NCBI GenBank assembly: GCA_003152975.1
Contig: PMBP01000509.1
Coordinates: forward strand, 1-6,622
Origin: Phycisphaerales bacterium
GTDB lineage: Bacteria; Planctomycetota; Phycisphaerae; Sedimentisphaerales; Anaerohalosphaeraceae
Direction of reading: 5' to 3'
DNA: 6,622 nt
Shown: positions 1 through 5,882 of the stretch, in pieces
Layout: the number at the start of each line of letters is the position of its first letter
How positions within the stretch are numbered: position 1 is the first letter of the stretch
Made by a program: the position numbers and the translations under genes
The notes under the pieces: generated by a model
What the model was told of the DNA's origin: nothing
The model's input: the letters and a program-made list of their open reading frames with translations, nothing else
Databases searched by the model: none

Positions 1-327
1 GCCAACAAGATCGGGACCTACGGCCTTTCGGTCCTGGCGGCGGCGCATCGGATTCCCTTCTATGTCGCGGCGCCGTCGAGCACCTTTGACCTGTCGATTC
101 CCGACGGTTCGCGGATCGTTATCGAGCAGCGCAGCGGCGAGGAGGTCACGACGATCGGCGGCATTCGTCTGGCCCCGGAGGGCGCCGGCGTGTATAATCC
201 GGCCTTTGACGTGACCGATGCGTCGCGGATCACGGCGATCATCACCGAGCGCGGCCTGATCGAGCGGCCGACGACAGCGGCGATCGCCAAAGTCCTTGCG
301 CGGACCTGCGGCCCATCGGCGAGCTAA
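1..327 (+). CDS. mtnA: Methylthioribose-1-phosphate isomerase, C-terminal fragment (5' end outside window)
   Basis: The reading frame is open from base 1 to a TAA stop and gives the last 108 residues. MtnA converts 5-methylthioribose-1-phosphate to methylthioribulose-1-phosphate in the cytoplasmic methionine salvage pathway. Seen here: [13 protein letters not shown] at the very start, then [11 protein letters not shown], and YNPAFDVT followed by ITAIITERG. These are hallmark C-terminal blocks of MtnA and its eIF2B-alpha-like relatives, and the [15 protein letters not shown] pairing favours MtnA. The catalytic Cys and the Asp of the GADRIAANGDTANK block (family knowledge) lie upstream of the window edge, so activity cannot be judged here. 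The C-terminal tail after ITERG is short and ordinary. Only 10 bases separate its stop from the next ATG, so cotranscription with the DUF354 gene is likely, although the functions do not obviously match. Confidence 0.93.
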   Translation, partial: ANKIGTYGLSVLAAAHRIPFYVAAPSSTFDLSIPDGSRIVIEQRSGEEVTTIGGIRLAPEGAGVYNPAFDVTDASRITAIITERGLIERPTTAAIAKVLARTCGPSAS

Positions 328-337
328 CGGAAAAACG

Positions 338-1390
338 ATGCGAGTCCTCTTTGACCTTGTCCATCCAGCTCAGGTACATTTTTTCAAGAACGCCATCGGG
401 CGATTGAAGGCCGACGGCCACGCGGTGCTGGTGGCCGCGCGGGGCAAGGATGTCGCGCTAGCGCTGCTGGATGCGCTGGGGATCGAGTACCGCTTGATCA
501 GCGACAAGCGTGGCGGACCGCTGGGTTTGGCGCGGGAGTGGTGGATTCGGGCGGCGCGGTTGTATCGGATGGCGAAGAATTTTCGGCCGGATGTGATGGT
601 CGCCCGCGTGGGGGTTACGGTCGGGCCGGTGGGCAAGCTTCTGGGCGTGCCGACGGTGGTCTACGACGACATGGAGCAGGCGCGGTTGCAGGCGACGGTG
701 GGGATGTCGTTTGCGACCTATATATGCACGGGGCTGGGTTATGGTCGCGACTTTGGCCGCAGGCAGGTCCGCTTTGCCGGGCCGCCGGTGCTGGCGTACC
801 TGGCTCCGAAGTATTTTACACCCGATGCCGATCGCCTTCGCCGCTGCGGGGTCAATCCCGATGATCGGCTGATTTTCATCCGCACGGTCGCGTGGGGCGC
901 TTCGCACGATGTCGGCCGCAAGGGCAGCCGGCCTGAAGAATTGCGGGGGATGGTCGAGCGGTTGACGAAATTCGGCCGCGTGCTGATCAGCTCCGAGGGC
1001 CCGCTTCCAGACGAGTTGGGAGCGTGGCGAAATCCTGTCGCCGTTGCGGATATCCATCACCTGCTGGCCTTTGCGGCGATCGCCTTAGTCGAGGGGGGTA
1101 CGATGGCGGCCGAGTCGGCCGTGCTGGGAACGCCAGCGGTGTGTTTGCAGAGCTACAATTTCGGGTATCTGGTCGCGCTGGAAAAACAATACGGCCTGAT
1201 CGCCCGCGCGGGATCGGTGGCCGCGGCGCTGCCGATCGCCGAAGGGCTGCTGGAACTGCCGGACCTGCGGCAGCAATGGCGGCAAAAACGCGACCGGCTG
1301 CTGGCCGAGAGCGAGGATGTGACGGAGTTTCAGTTGCGGATGATCGAACGAGCGGCGGCTGAACATCCGGTAAAGTGGAAGGCGAAATAA
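338..1390 (+). CDS. DUF354 family protein, predicted GT-B fold (350 aa)
   Basis: The protein belongs to the DUF354 family (COG1817 type), which resembles UDP-GlcNAc 2-epimerases and GT-B glycosyltransferases and has no firmly established reaction. Seen: the N-terminal signature FDLVHPAQVHFFKN (residues 5-18) followed by LKADGHAVLVAAR, the usual first beta-alpha-beta of the fold. In the C-terminal half EGGTMAAESAVLGTPAV begins at residue 252 and matches the Gly-Gly...Glu...LG.P nucleotide-sugar-binding region of the GT-B/epimerase superfamily. No signal peptide or membrane segment is seen, so it is probably cytosolic. I chose ATG 338, where the family homology begins and a weak GGA lies 6 bases upstream. 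An in-frame TTG at 296 would add 14 unconserved residues and overlap mtnA. A role in modifying or transferring a sugar in surface glycan synthesis is inferred from the fold and from the neighbouring glycan genes. Confidence 0.85.
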   Translation: MRVLFDLVHPAQVHFFKNAIGRLKADGHAVLVAARGKDVALALLDALGIEYRLISDKRGGPLGLAREWWIRAARLYRMAKNFRPDVMVARVGVTVGPVGKLLGVPTVVYDDMEQARLQATVGMSFATYICTGLGYGRDFGRRQVRFAGPPVLAYLAPKYFTPDADRLRRCGVNPDDRLIFIRTVAWGASHDVGRKGSRPEELRGMVERLTKFGRVLISSEGPLPDELGAWRNPVAVADIHHLLAFAAIALVEGGTMAAESAVLGTPAVCLQSYNFGYLVALEKQYGLIARAGSVAAALPIAEGLLELPDLRQQWRQKRDRLLAESEDVTEFQLRMIERAAAEHPVKWKAK

Positions 1391-1395
1391 TTTGC

Positions 1396-1479
1396 CTCAC
1401 GCTAAGGCGCCAAGACGCAAAGAAAAGATTAGAAGAGGAATTCAATTGATTTATTTGCGGCTTTGCGTCTTTGCGTGAG
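1396..1479. repeat. Imperfect inverted repeat made of 8-base tandem units, intergenic
   Basis: Two 27-base arms, 1396-1422 and 1453-1479, are imperfect reverse complements (22 of 27 positions match by hand alignment) around a 30-base AT-rich spacer. Each arm is itself a tandem of about three 8-base units. The right arm reads TTTGCGGC, TTTGCGTC, TTTGCGTG (1454-1477), and the left arm carries the decayed complement CACGCTAA, GGCGCCAA, GACGCAAA. The element fills most of the 107-base gap between the DUF354 and methyltransferase genes and ends 18 bases before the methyltransferase ATG. Similar CGCAAAGA-type repeats are, from memory, scattered in intergenic regions of several environmental bacteria. 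Whether this is a mobile REP/MITE-like element or a structured RNA is not decidable from one copy. Confidence 0.8.
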
Positions 1480-1486
1480 ATTATAC

Positions 1487-1493
1487 AAGAGGA
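1487..1493 (+). promoter_or_regulatory. Ribosome binding site of the methyltransferase gene
   Basis: AAGAGGA lies 4 bases upstream of ATG 1498. It is a good purine-rich Shine-Dalgarno match, and it decides the start in favour of 1498 over the in-frame TTG at 1471, which lies inside the right arm of the inverted repeat. The site begins 7 bases after that arm ends, so pairing of the arms could affect its accessibility. Confidence 0.6.
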
Positions 1494-1497
1494 TCGC

Positions 1498-2127
1498 ATG
1501 GCAGGATGGATCAAGCAAATCTTCAATCGCATCGACCGATCGCTGAATGTCGATTCGTTCCGCTGGCTGGGACGGTTGGGACTTTTGCGGAAAGGCGAAA
1601 CGCCGGAGTTTGATCAGCTCCGGGAAGTGGCCCGGGCGATGGTTCCCGCGAACGGCAGTCTACGATTGCATCTGGGGTGCGGCAAGGTTCGGCTGGAGGG
1701 GTTCGTCAACATCGACCACCGCGCGACCAGCGCGACCGATCTGGAGTGCGACATCCTGCAGTTGCCGTTCGACGATAACACGGCCGTGCGGATCGAGTCG
1801 TATCATGTCATCGAACACTTGGGCCGACACGAGGCCGTACGGGCCGTCCGCGAGTGGCACAGGGTCCTGGCGCCCGACGGTGTGCTGGTGATCGAGTGCC
1901 CGGACTTTGACGCCGCCTGCCGCGAGTACTTGGGCGGCCGCCAGGACCGCATCGATAATATTTTTGGCCTTCAGCGATTCGAGGGGGATAGTCACAGGTT
2001 CGGATACAACTTCGAACGGCTTGAGGGCCTGCTGGCTGAATGTGGATTTGGATCGATCGTGCAACAGCCGCCGACTGATTACCACAAGGAGCAGGAGCCG
2101 TGCCTTCGAGTGGAGGCCGAAAAGTAA
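1498..2127 (+). CDS. Class I SAM-dependent methyltransferase (209 aa)
   Basis: A small predicted cytosolic methyltransferase of the Methyltransf_11/COG4627 type. Seen: the SAM-binding motif I LHLGCGKVRLEGFVNID (residues 57-73), with the Gly-rich loop L-G-C-G and the acidic Asp73 expected to hold the SAM ribose. It continues with LECDILQLPF (motif II region), then HVIEHL and HRVLAPDGVLVIECPD (post-motif blocks typical of this group). The first 50 residues form an extra N-terminal segment without a recognised domain. Proteins of this type often sit in polysaccharide or glycolipid clusters and may methylate sugars or lipids, but the acceptor cannot be read from the sequence. The start at ATG 1498 is supported by the AAGAGGA site. 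Unlike its tightly packed neighbours it stands alone between two intergenic repeat elements. The C-terminal tail is short and polar, with no sign of truncation. Confidence 0.88.
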   Translation: MAGWIKQIFNRIDRSLNVDSFRWLGRLGLLRKGETPEFDQLREVARAMVPANGSLRLHLGCGKVRLEGFVNIDHRATSATDLECDILQLPFDDNTAVRIESYHVIEHLGRHEAVRAVREWHRVLAPDGVLVIECPDFDAACREYLGGRQDRIDNIFGLQRFEGDSHRFGYNFERLEGLLAECGFGSIVQQPPTDYHKEQEPCLRVEAEK

Positions 2128-2135
2128 TGGATGAA

Positions 2136-2186
2136 ATTGAATATTGACGATTGACTAATATTCAATAGTCACTATTCAATAATCAA
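2136..2186. repeat. AT-rich intergenic repeat with 14-base direct repeats and overlapping hairpins
   Basis: The 77-base gap between the methyltransferase and FrhB-like genes is strikingly AT-rich within a GC-rich region. A perfect 10-base inverted repeat, ATTGAATATT (2136-2145) and AATATTCAAT (2157-2166), encloses an 11-base loop. A second inverted repeat, TGACTA (2152-2157) and TAGTCA (2166-2171), uses part of the same bases, so the two stems exclude each other. TATTCAATAGTCA (2159-2171) recurs 14 bases on as TATTCAATAATCA (2173-2185), with one mismatch. A weak promoter-like pair, TTGACT (2151) and TATTCA (2173) with 16 bases between, falls inside it, but such matches are expected in AT-rich DNA. 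There is no T-run after the stem to make it a clear terminator. Confidence 0.7.
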
Positions 2187-2204
2187 TGCCCGGCGTTTCG
2201 GGTA

Positions 2205-3557
2205 ATGAAACGATTGCCAATGAATGAATCTGTGACCATCAGTGATGTCGTCGTCAACGGGTGGTGCACGGGCTGCGGGACCTGTGCTGGCTGTTGCCCG
2301 GCCGATGCGCTGTCGATGGAGCCGACCGCCGACGGCCGGTATGTTTCGCAGCTGGACGAGAATCGCTGTACGGCCTGTGGCCTATGCCGCAAGGTCTGCC
2401 CGCCGGCCAACGAGAACTTCAGGCCGCTCAACGAGTTTGTCTTCGGGGGCCTGCCGGACAATGTTCTGCTGGGCAACCATCGCGGATGCTTTCTGGCCCA
2501 CAGCGCCGACGCCGACATCCGCTTCCGCGCAACCTCCGGCGGATGCGTCACGACGCTGCTGCTGGGCCTGTTGCGGAGCCGACAGATCGACGGGGCCGTC
2601 GTTGCGCGCCTCGCTGCCGATGATCCCCTGCGGGCCGAGTCGTTTATCGCCCGCACCGAGGGCGAGATCCTCTCGGCCATCGGTTCCAAGTATCTGCCCG
2701 TGCCGGTCAATACGATGCTGAGCCAGATCGGGTCCGAAAGCGGGCGGTTCGCGTATGTCGGCCTGCCGTGCCACATCCACGGCCTGCGGCGGGCACAGAT
2801 GGCGATTCCGGCACTTAAGGAAAAGATACCGTTTCTGTTCGGGCTGGTCTGTTCGCGGACGATGAGCCATCACGGCTGGCGGCTGGTGCTTGACAAGATG
2901 GGCGTTAATCCCGGCGACATCCGCGAACTGAAATTCCGCGGGGACGGCTGGCCGGGCGGATTGACGGTGACGATGTGCGACGGATCGCTGAAGACGATGC
3001 CCATGCTCGGCTCATGGTTCAGCGAGATCTTCGGCGGATTCTATTTCAGCCAGCCGTACTGTGCGCTGTGCGACGATGTCCTGGCCGACTATGCCGATAT
3101 CTCCTTCGCCGATGCGTATCTGCCCGAGGTGATCAAGGCCGACAAGGTGGGGACTTCGATTGTGATCGGGCGGACAGAGGCGGGGCGGGCCCTTATCGAG
3201 CAGATGCGTTCGGACGAACAACTGGAGGCCAGCGATCTTTCCGCAAACCGGGTACTGGCCTCGCAGGGATTTGTCACGCTGTATAAGAAACGGAATCTTC
3301 CTGCGCGAGTACGCATCCTGAGTTGGCTTGGCCGATCAATCCCGATTACTCTCAAAGGCCGAACGGAGGGTTTCCTTCGGCCGACCATATGGGATTATCT
3401 GACGGCGATGGTTCCCTGCCTGAATATTCGGATATCCAGAAATCGTTTCACGCGAGGGATGCTTCGCCGAATGCCACTGGGGCTGTTGAGTTTTTTGCGG
3501 AAATCGTATAAATGGCTGCTGATGCGGCAATCGAAATCGCTTCTCGAGGACCGATGA
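2205..3557 (+). CDS. FrhB/FdhB-type Fe-S flavoprotein, coenzyme F420 hydrogenase beta-subunit family (450 aa)
   Basis: A predicted cytosolic redox protein of the F420 hydrogenase/dehydrogenase beta-subunit family (COG1035). Seen in order: two ferredoxin-like 4Fe-4S motifs of the form CxxCxxCxxxCP, with Cys21, 24, 27, 31 and Cys55, 58, 61, 65; then the FrhB_FdhB N and C regions with RATSGGCVTTLL (108-119), GSKYLPV (160-166), VGLPCHIHGLR (185-195), Cys216, and CALC (286-289) followed by ADISFADAY. These match the conserved blocks of the family, which generally binds FAD and Fe-S clusters. The family also includes enzymes that do not use F420, so the substrate is unknown here. Homologues recur next to polysaccharide pyruvyl transferases in exopolysaccharide loci, as in this window. 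The last 100 or so residues are basic and poorly conserved. ATG 2205 and ATG 2220 (residue 6) are both possible starts and neither has a good ribosome site. The stop overlaps the next start by ATGA. Confidence 0.87.
   Translation: MKRLPMNESVTISDVVVNGWCTGCGTCAGCCPADALSMEPTADGRYVSQLDENRCTACGLCRKVCPPANENFRPLNEFVFGGLPDNVLLGNHRGCFLAHSADADIRFRATSGGCVTTLLLGLLRSRQIDGAVVARLAADDPLRAESFIARTEGEILSAIGSKYLPVPVNTMLSQIGSESGRFAYVGLPCHIHGLRRAQMAIPALKEKIPFLFGLVCSRTMSHHGWRLVLDKMGVNPGDIRELKFRGDGWPGGLTVTMCDGSLKTMPMLGSWFSEIFGGFYFSQPYCALCDDVLADYADISFADAYLPEVIKADKVGTSIVIGRTEAGRALIEQMRSDEQLEASDLSANRVLASQGFVTLYKKRNLPARVRILSWLGRSIPITLKGRTEGFLRPTIWDYLTAMVPCLNIRISRNRFTRGMLRRMPLGLLSFLRKSYKWLLMRQSKSLLEDR
3546..3557 (+). promoter_or_regulatory. 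ATGA stop/start overlap with internal ribosome site
   Basis: GAGGA at 3546-3550 sits 3 bases before ATG 3554, inside the last codons of the FrhB-like gene. The TGA stop (3555-3557) shares bases with the ATG. This arrangement normally means that ribosomes ending the first gene restart on the second, which keeps the two proteins in a fixed ratio. The spacing is shorter than usual, so initiation may depend on coupling. Confidence 0.65.
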
Positions 3558-4873
3558 GCAAACAAACCGTTCATATTGTGATCACTAATTCGCACGGCGA
3601 CAACCGGGGCGACGAGGCGGCCCAGCGGAGCATGATCCGGGTGCTCGCCGAGTTGATCCCGCAGGCAAAGTTCACCATCCTGACGAATTCTCCGAAGGGG
3701 CTTTCGATGCCGGAGGGCGTCGAGGTCCGGCCGACCTTTGCGGCGTGGAACCGGCGGTTTCCGTTCTTCCCATTGCCGATGATCCTGCTGTGGCTGGCCC
3801 TGCGAAAGCTGGGCTTGAAACCAGCATGGCTCAATCGCCTTGCCCTGTTTGGCTCGCTGGATTCGATCGCGCGGGCCGACCTGGTGCTCTCGGCGCCCGG
3901 CGGGCCGTACATCGGCGAGATTTATCGCGGGCACGAACTGTCGGAGCATCTGCTGCACCTGTGGATTGCCGAGAAGCTCGGCAAACCGGTGATGATCTAC
4001 GGGCCATCGATGGGCCCCTTTACGACGGGCCGAAACCGTATCCGCCACCGACTGCTCGATGCCGTTCAGGTGATCACGCTCCGCGACCCGATCAGCCGAC
4101 AGTACCTCGATGAACTCAAGGTCACCGGCCCGCTGGTCTATGTCGCGGCCGACTCGGCCTTTCAGGATTCGGTTGTGATCGACGCCAAGCGACTCGAACA
4201 GATCCTGGTTTCCGAAGAAATCTTCGATCCCGCCAACCCCCATATTCCCCTGATCGGCGTCACGCCGGCCGGGGCGCGGTGGAACTATCGCAACGCCGCC
4301 GAGCCGAAAATCAAACAGGCCGAGTATGTTGCCCTCATGGCCCAGACGGTCGATCATCTTATCGAGACCTATGGCTGCCGCGTCGTGTTTTTCCCGCAGC
4401 TCTATGGGCGATCCAGCGATCTGCCGCTGATCCAGTCGATCGTCGATAAGACGCGCTATGCGGATCAGGTCTGCATCCTGTCCGACCGGCATGACAGCGA
4501 CATCCAGCAGGCGGTAATCTCGCGGATGGATATGATGATCGCCAACCGCTACCACTCGGCGATTTTCGCGATCAAGCAGGCCGTGCCGGTCGTCTGTATC
4601 GCCTACGAGCACAAGGCCAGGGGCGTCATGCGGCAAGCGGGCGTCGAGGAGAACCTTATCGATATTGGCGAGCTATCCTTCGAAAAGCTTTCCGCCGCGA
4701 TCCGCCGCGCGTGGGAGAATCGACAGGCCATCCGCCAACAATTACAGGCCTCTGTGCCGATCCTCCGGAAGTCCGCACGCATCAGCTCTCACGCGGCCGT
4801 TGCCCTTCTCCATTGTCTTGATCGAGGTCAGCTTGATCGCAAGACGCTGGCCGATGAAATCGAACGGATGTAG
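3554..4873 (+). CDS. Polysaccharide pyruvyl transferase family protein (439 aa)
   Basis: A member of the PS_pyruv_trans family (COG2327, CsaB/WcaK-like). Known members attach pyruvate from phosphoenolpyruvate as a ketal to sugars of exopolysaccharides or cell-wall polymers. Seen: N-terminal TNSHGDNRGDEA (residues 11-22), equivalent to the family N.GDEA loop; SAPGGPYIGE from residue 113; YGPSMGPF from residue 149, the usual GQS.GP block; FFPQLYG; and NRYHSAIFA with Arg332 and His334, matching the conserved C-terminal R.H motif. The length fits the family. A hydrophobic stretch around residues 69-100 could form a membrane-associating helix. ATG 3554 is preferred because it overlaps the upstream stop (ATGA) and has GAGGA at 3546-3550. 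The longer start at 3512 would add 14 residues lying inside the upstream gene. Translational coupling with the FrhB-like protein implies a joint role. The actual acceptor and donor are inferred, since some family members are not proven pyruvyl transferases. Confidence 0.9.
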   Translation: MSKQTVHIVITNSHGDNRGDEAAQRSMIRVLAELIPQAKFTILTNSPKGLSMPEGVEVRPTFAAWNRRFPFFPLPMILLWLALRKLGLKPAWLNRLALFGSLDSIARADLVLSAPGGPYIGEIYRGHELSEHLLHLWIAEKLGKPVMIYGPSMGPFTTGRNRIRHRLLDAVQVITLRDPISRQYLDELKVTGPLVYVAADSAFQDSVVIDAKRLEQILVSEEIFDPANPHIPLIGVTPAGARWNYRNAAEPKIKQAEYVALMAQTVDHLIETYGCRVVFFPQLYGRSSDLPLIQSIVDKTRYADQVCILSDRHDSDIQQAVISRMDMMIANRYHSAIFAIKQAVPVVCIAYEHKARGVMRQAGVEENLIDIGELSFEKLSAAIRRAWENRQAIRQQLQASVPILRKSARISSHAAVALLHCLDRGQLDRKTLADEIERM

Positions 4874-4892
4874 ATAGCAGGGGGGATTTGAC
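4874..4892. other. Convergent junction of two gene sets, no clear terminator
   Basis: The plus-strand pyruvyl transferase and the minus-strand flippase-like gene end tail to tail, with 19 bases between their stop codons. The spacer contains a run of six G and no inverted repeat with a T-tract on either strand. Transcripts from each side probably run into the other gene unless Rho-type termination acts. Confidence 0.7.
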
Positions 4893-5882
4893 CTATTCCT
4901 CGCCGGGCGTCGGCGTGTTGCCGTTGGAGGCGGGCGGTTGGCCGCGTTTACGGAGCATATCCCAGCCGCCCAGAGCGATTCCCAGCACGAGGATCACGCC
5001 CGTGGAGACCACGCGGACGAACGCCGAGACCAGCACGCCCTGAGCCATGCCGATGCCCATCAGTTCGCTGAGTTTTCCCCAGACGACCTCCTGCACGCCG
5101 AGGTTGCCGGGCGTGAGGTTGATGTAGAAGCTCAGCTTAAAGAGGGCATAGAATACCGCCAATGCCGCAAGGTCCACCCGCGCGCCGATGGTCAAAAAGT
5201 ACAGGTGGAACATCAGGACCGTCCGCGCGAAGATCACCAGCCCCAGGGCAAACAGCTTGGCGAGGTACCCGCCGTCGGCGAGATTTTCCACGCTGACCCG
5301 CAGGACCTCGGCGGTCTTGTTGTGCAGCCACAGGAGGGGCCCAGAGGCAAACCGCAATCGCCGGAACGCGGCTTCGAAGGCGATGGGCCCGGCGATGGCC
5401 GCGACGGTCGCGATGCCGAGAACTTTCCAGGCGAGAAAGGGACCGATGCGGAAGTCACGGCTGAAGAGCAGGACAATACCAGTGGCCAGGATCAGGTTCA
5501 TGCCGGTATCCATCCACGCCATCGAGGTGTTGGCGGCGATGTAGCGGGTGTAGGAGACGCCGTAGTCGCGTTTGAGGATGACGCCGCGCGAGACATTGCC
5601 GGCCTGAACGAAGATCGTGTTGAGGAAGCGGCCGATGATGAACAGCTTCATCCACGGCCAGGCGGGGAGCTTGCGGCCGCTGCATTTTTCCATCACCATC
5701 TGGAAGCGCACGCCCTGGATATAATAGTACAGAAGCTGCAGGGCGAGAATGCCGGCCAAGAGCCAGCCGTTGAGCGAAAAAGCGATCCGGATGTCGGCCC
5801 GGCTGTCGTAGAAGAATTTCACCAGGTACGCCAGACACGCGATCGCCAGAAGCCAGCGGAGGAGGGTCTTCCAATGCTTCAT
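4893..5882 (-). CDS. Flippase-like / LPG synthase transmembrane-domain protein (329 aa)
   Basis: A multi-pass inner-membrane protein of the lysylphosphatidylglycerol synthase TM / UPF0104 family (PF03706, COG0392). Seen: a short basic N-terminus (MKHWK), a first hydrophobic helix at about residues 7-23, a second at about 38-57, further hydrophobic segments throughout (roughly 7-8 in total), and the family signature LTPGNLGVQE (residues 256-265), matching the conserved PGG.G..E block. The C-terminus is a short polar, Pro-rich tail. There is no soluble aminoacyl-transferase domain as in MprF, so lysinylation of lipid is unlikely. Stand-alone members are proposed to move or bind lipids, and the neighbours suggest a lipid-linked glycan substrate (inference). 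The start at 5882 has GGAG 8 bases upstream and overlaps the upstream stop as ATGA. The frame stays open to an ATG at 5981, but that extension lies inside the glycosyltransferase gene and has no family homology. Confidence 0.87.
   Translation of the reverse strand: MKHWKTLLRWLLAIACLAYLVKFFYDSRADIRIAFSLNGWLLAGILALQLLYYYIQGVRFQMVMEKCSGRKLPAWPWMKLFIIGRFLNTIFVQAGNVSRGVILKRDYGVSYTRYIAANTSMAWMDTGMNLILATGIVLLFSRDFRIGPFLAWKVLGIATVAAIAGPIAFEAAFRRLRFASGPLLWLHNKTAEVLRVSVENLADGGYLAKLFALGLVIFARTVLMFHLYFLTIGARVDLAALAVFYALFKLSFYINLTPGNLGVQEVVWGKLSELMGIGMAQGVLVSAFVRVVSTGVILVLGIALGGWDMLRKRGQPPASNGNTPTPGEE

Noticed and set aside
458..1060. 200-codon minus-strand frame opposite the DUF354 gene
   Set aside because: Antisense shadow with a low-complexity Arg/Pro/His composition and no recognisable motif.
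1396..1479. Degenerate CRISPR array
   Set aside because: The units are 8 bases long with no spacers, and the two groups face each other as an inverted repeat.
1..2127. Functional link between mtnA and the SAM-dependent methyltransferase through methionine/SAM recycling
   Set aside because: MtnA recycles methylthioadenosine from polyamine-type reactions, whereas methyltransferases release S-adenosylhomocysteine; proximity alone does not support a link.
2151..2178. Promoter with TTGACT and TATTCA spaced by 16 bases before the FrhB-like gene
   Set aside because: The -10 match is poor and the pair lies inside a repetitive AT-rich block where such hits arise by chance; no transcript data are available.
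2205..3557. True coenzyme F420-reducing hydrogenase subunit
   Set aside because: No hydrogenase large or small subunit genes are nearby; the family is broad and the context is polysaccharide synthesis, so F420 use is not supported.
3395..4636. 413-codon open frame on the minus strand opposite the pyruvyl transferase
   Set aside because: Its translation is rich in Arg, Asp, His and Gln without recognisable domains, it lies fully antisense to a gene with clear family motifs, and long antisense frames are common in GC-rich DNA.
4901..4915. CGCCG/CGGCG stem with a 5-base loop near the convergent stops, as a terminator
   Set aside because: The stem is only 5 bases, lies inside the flippase-like coding end and has no T-tract on either strand.
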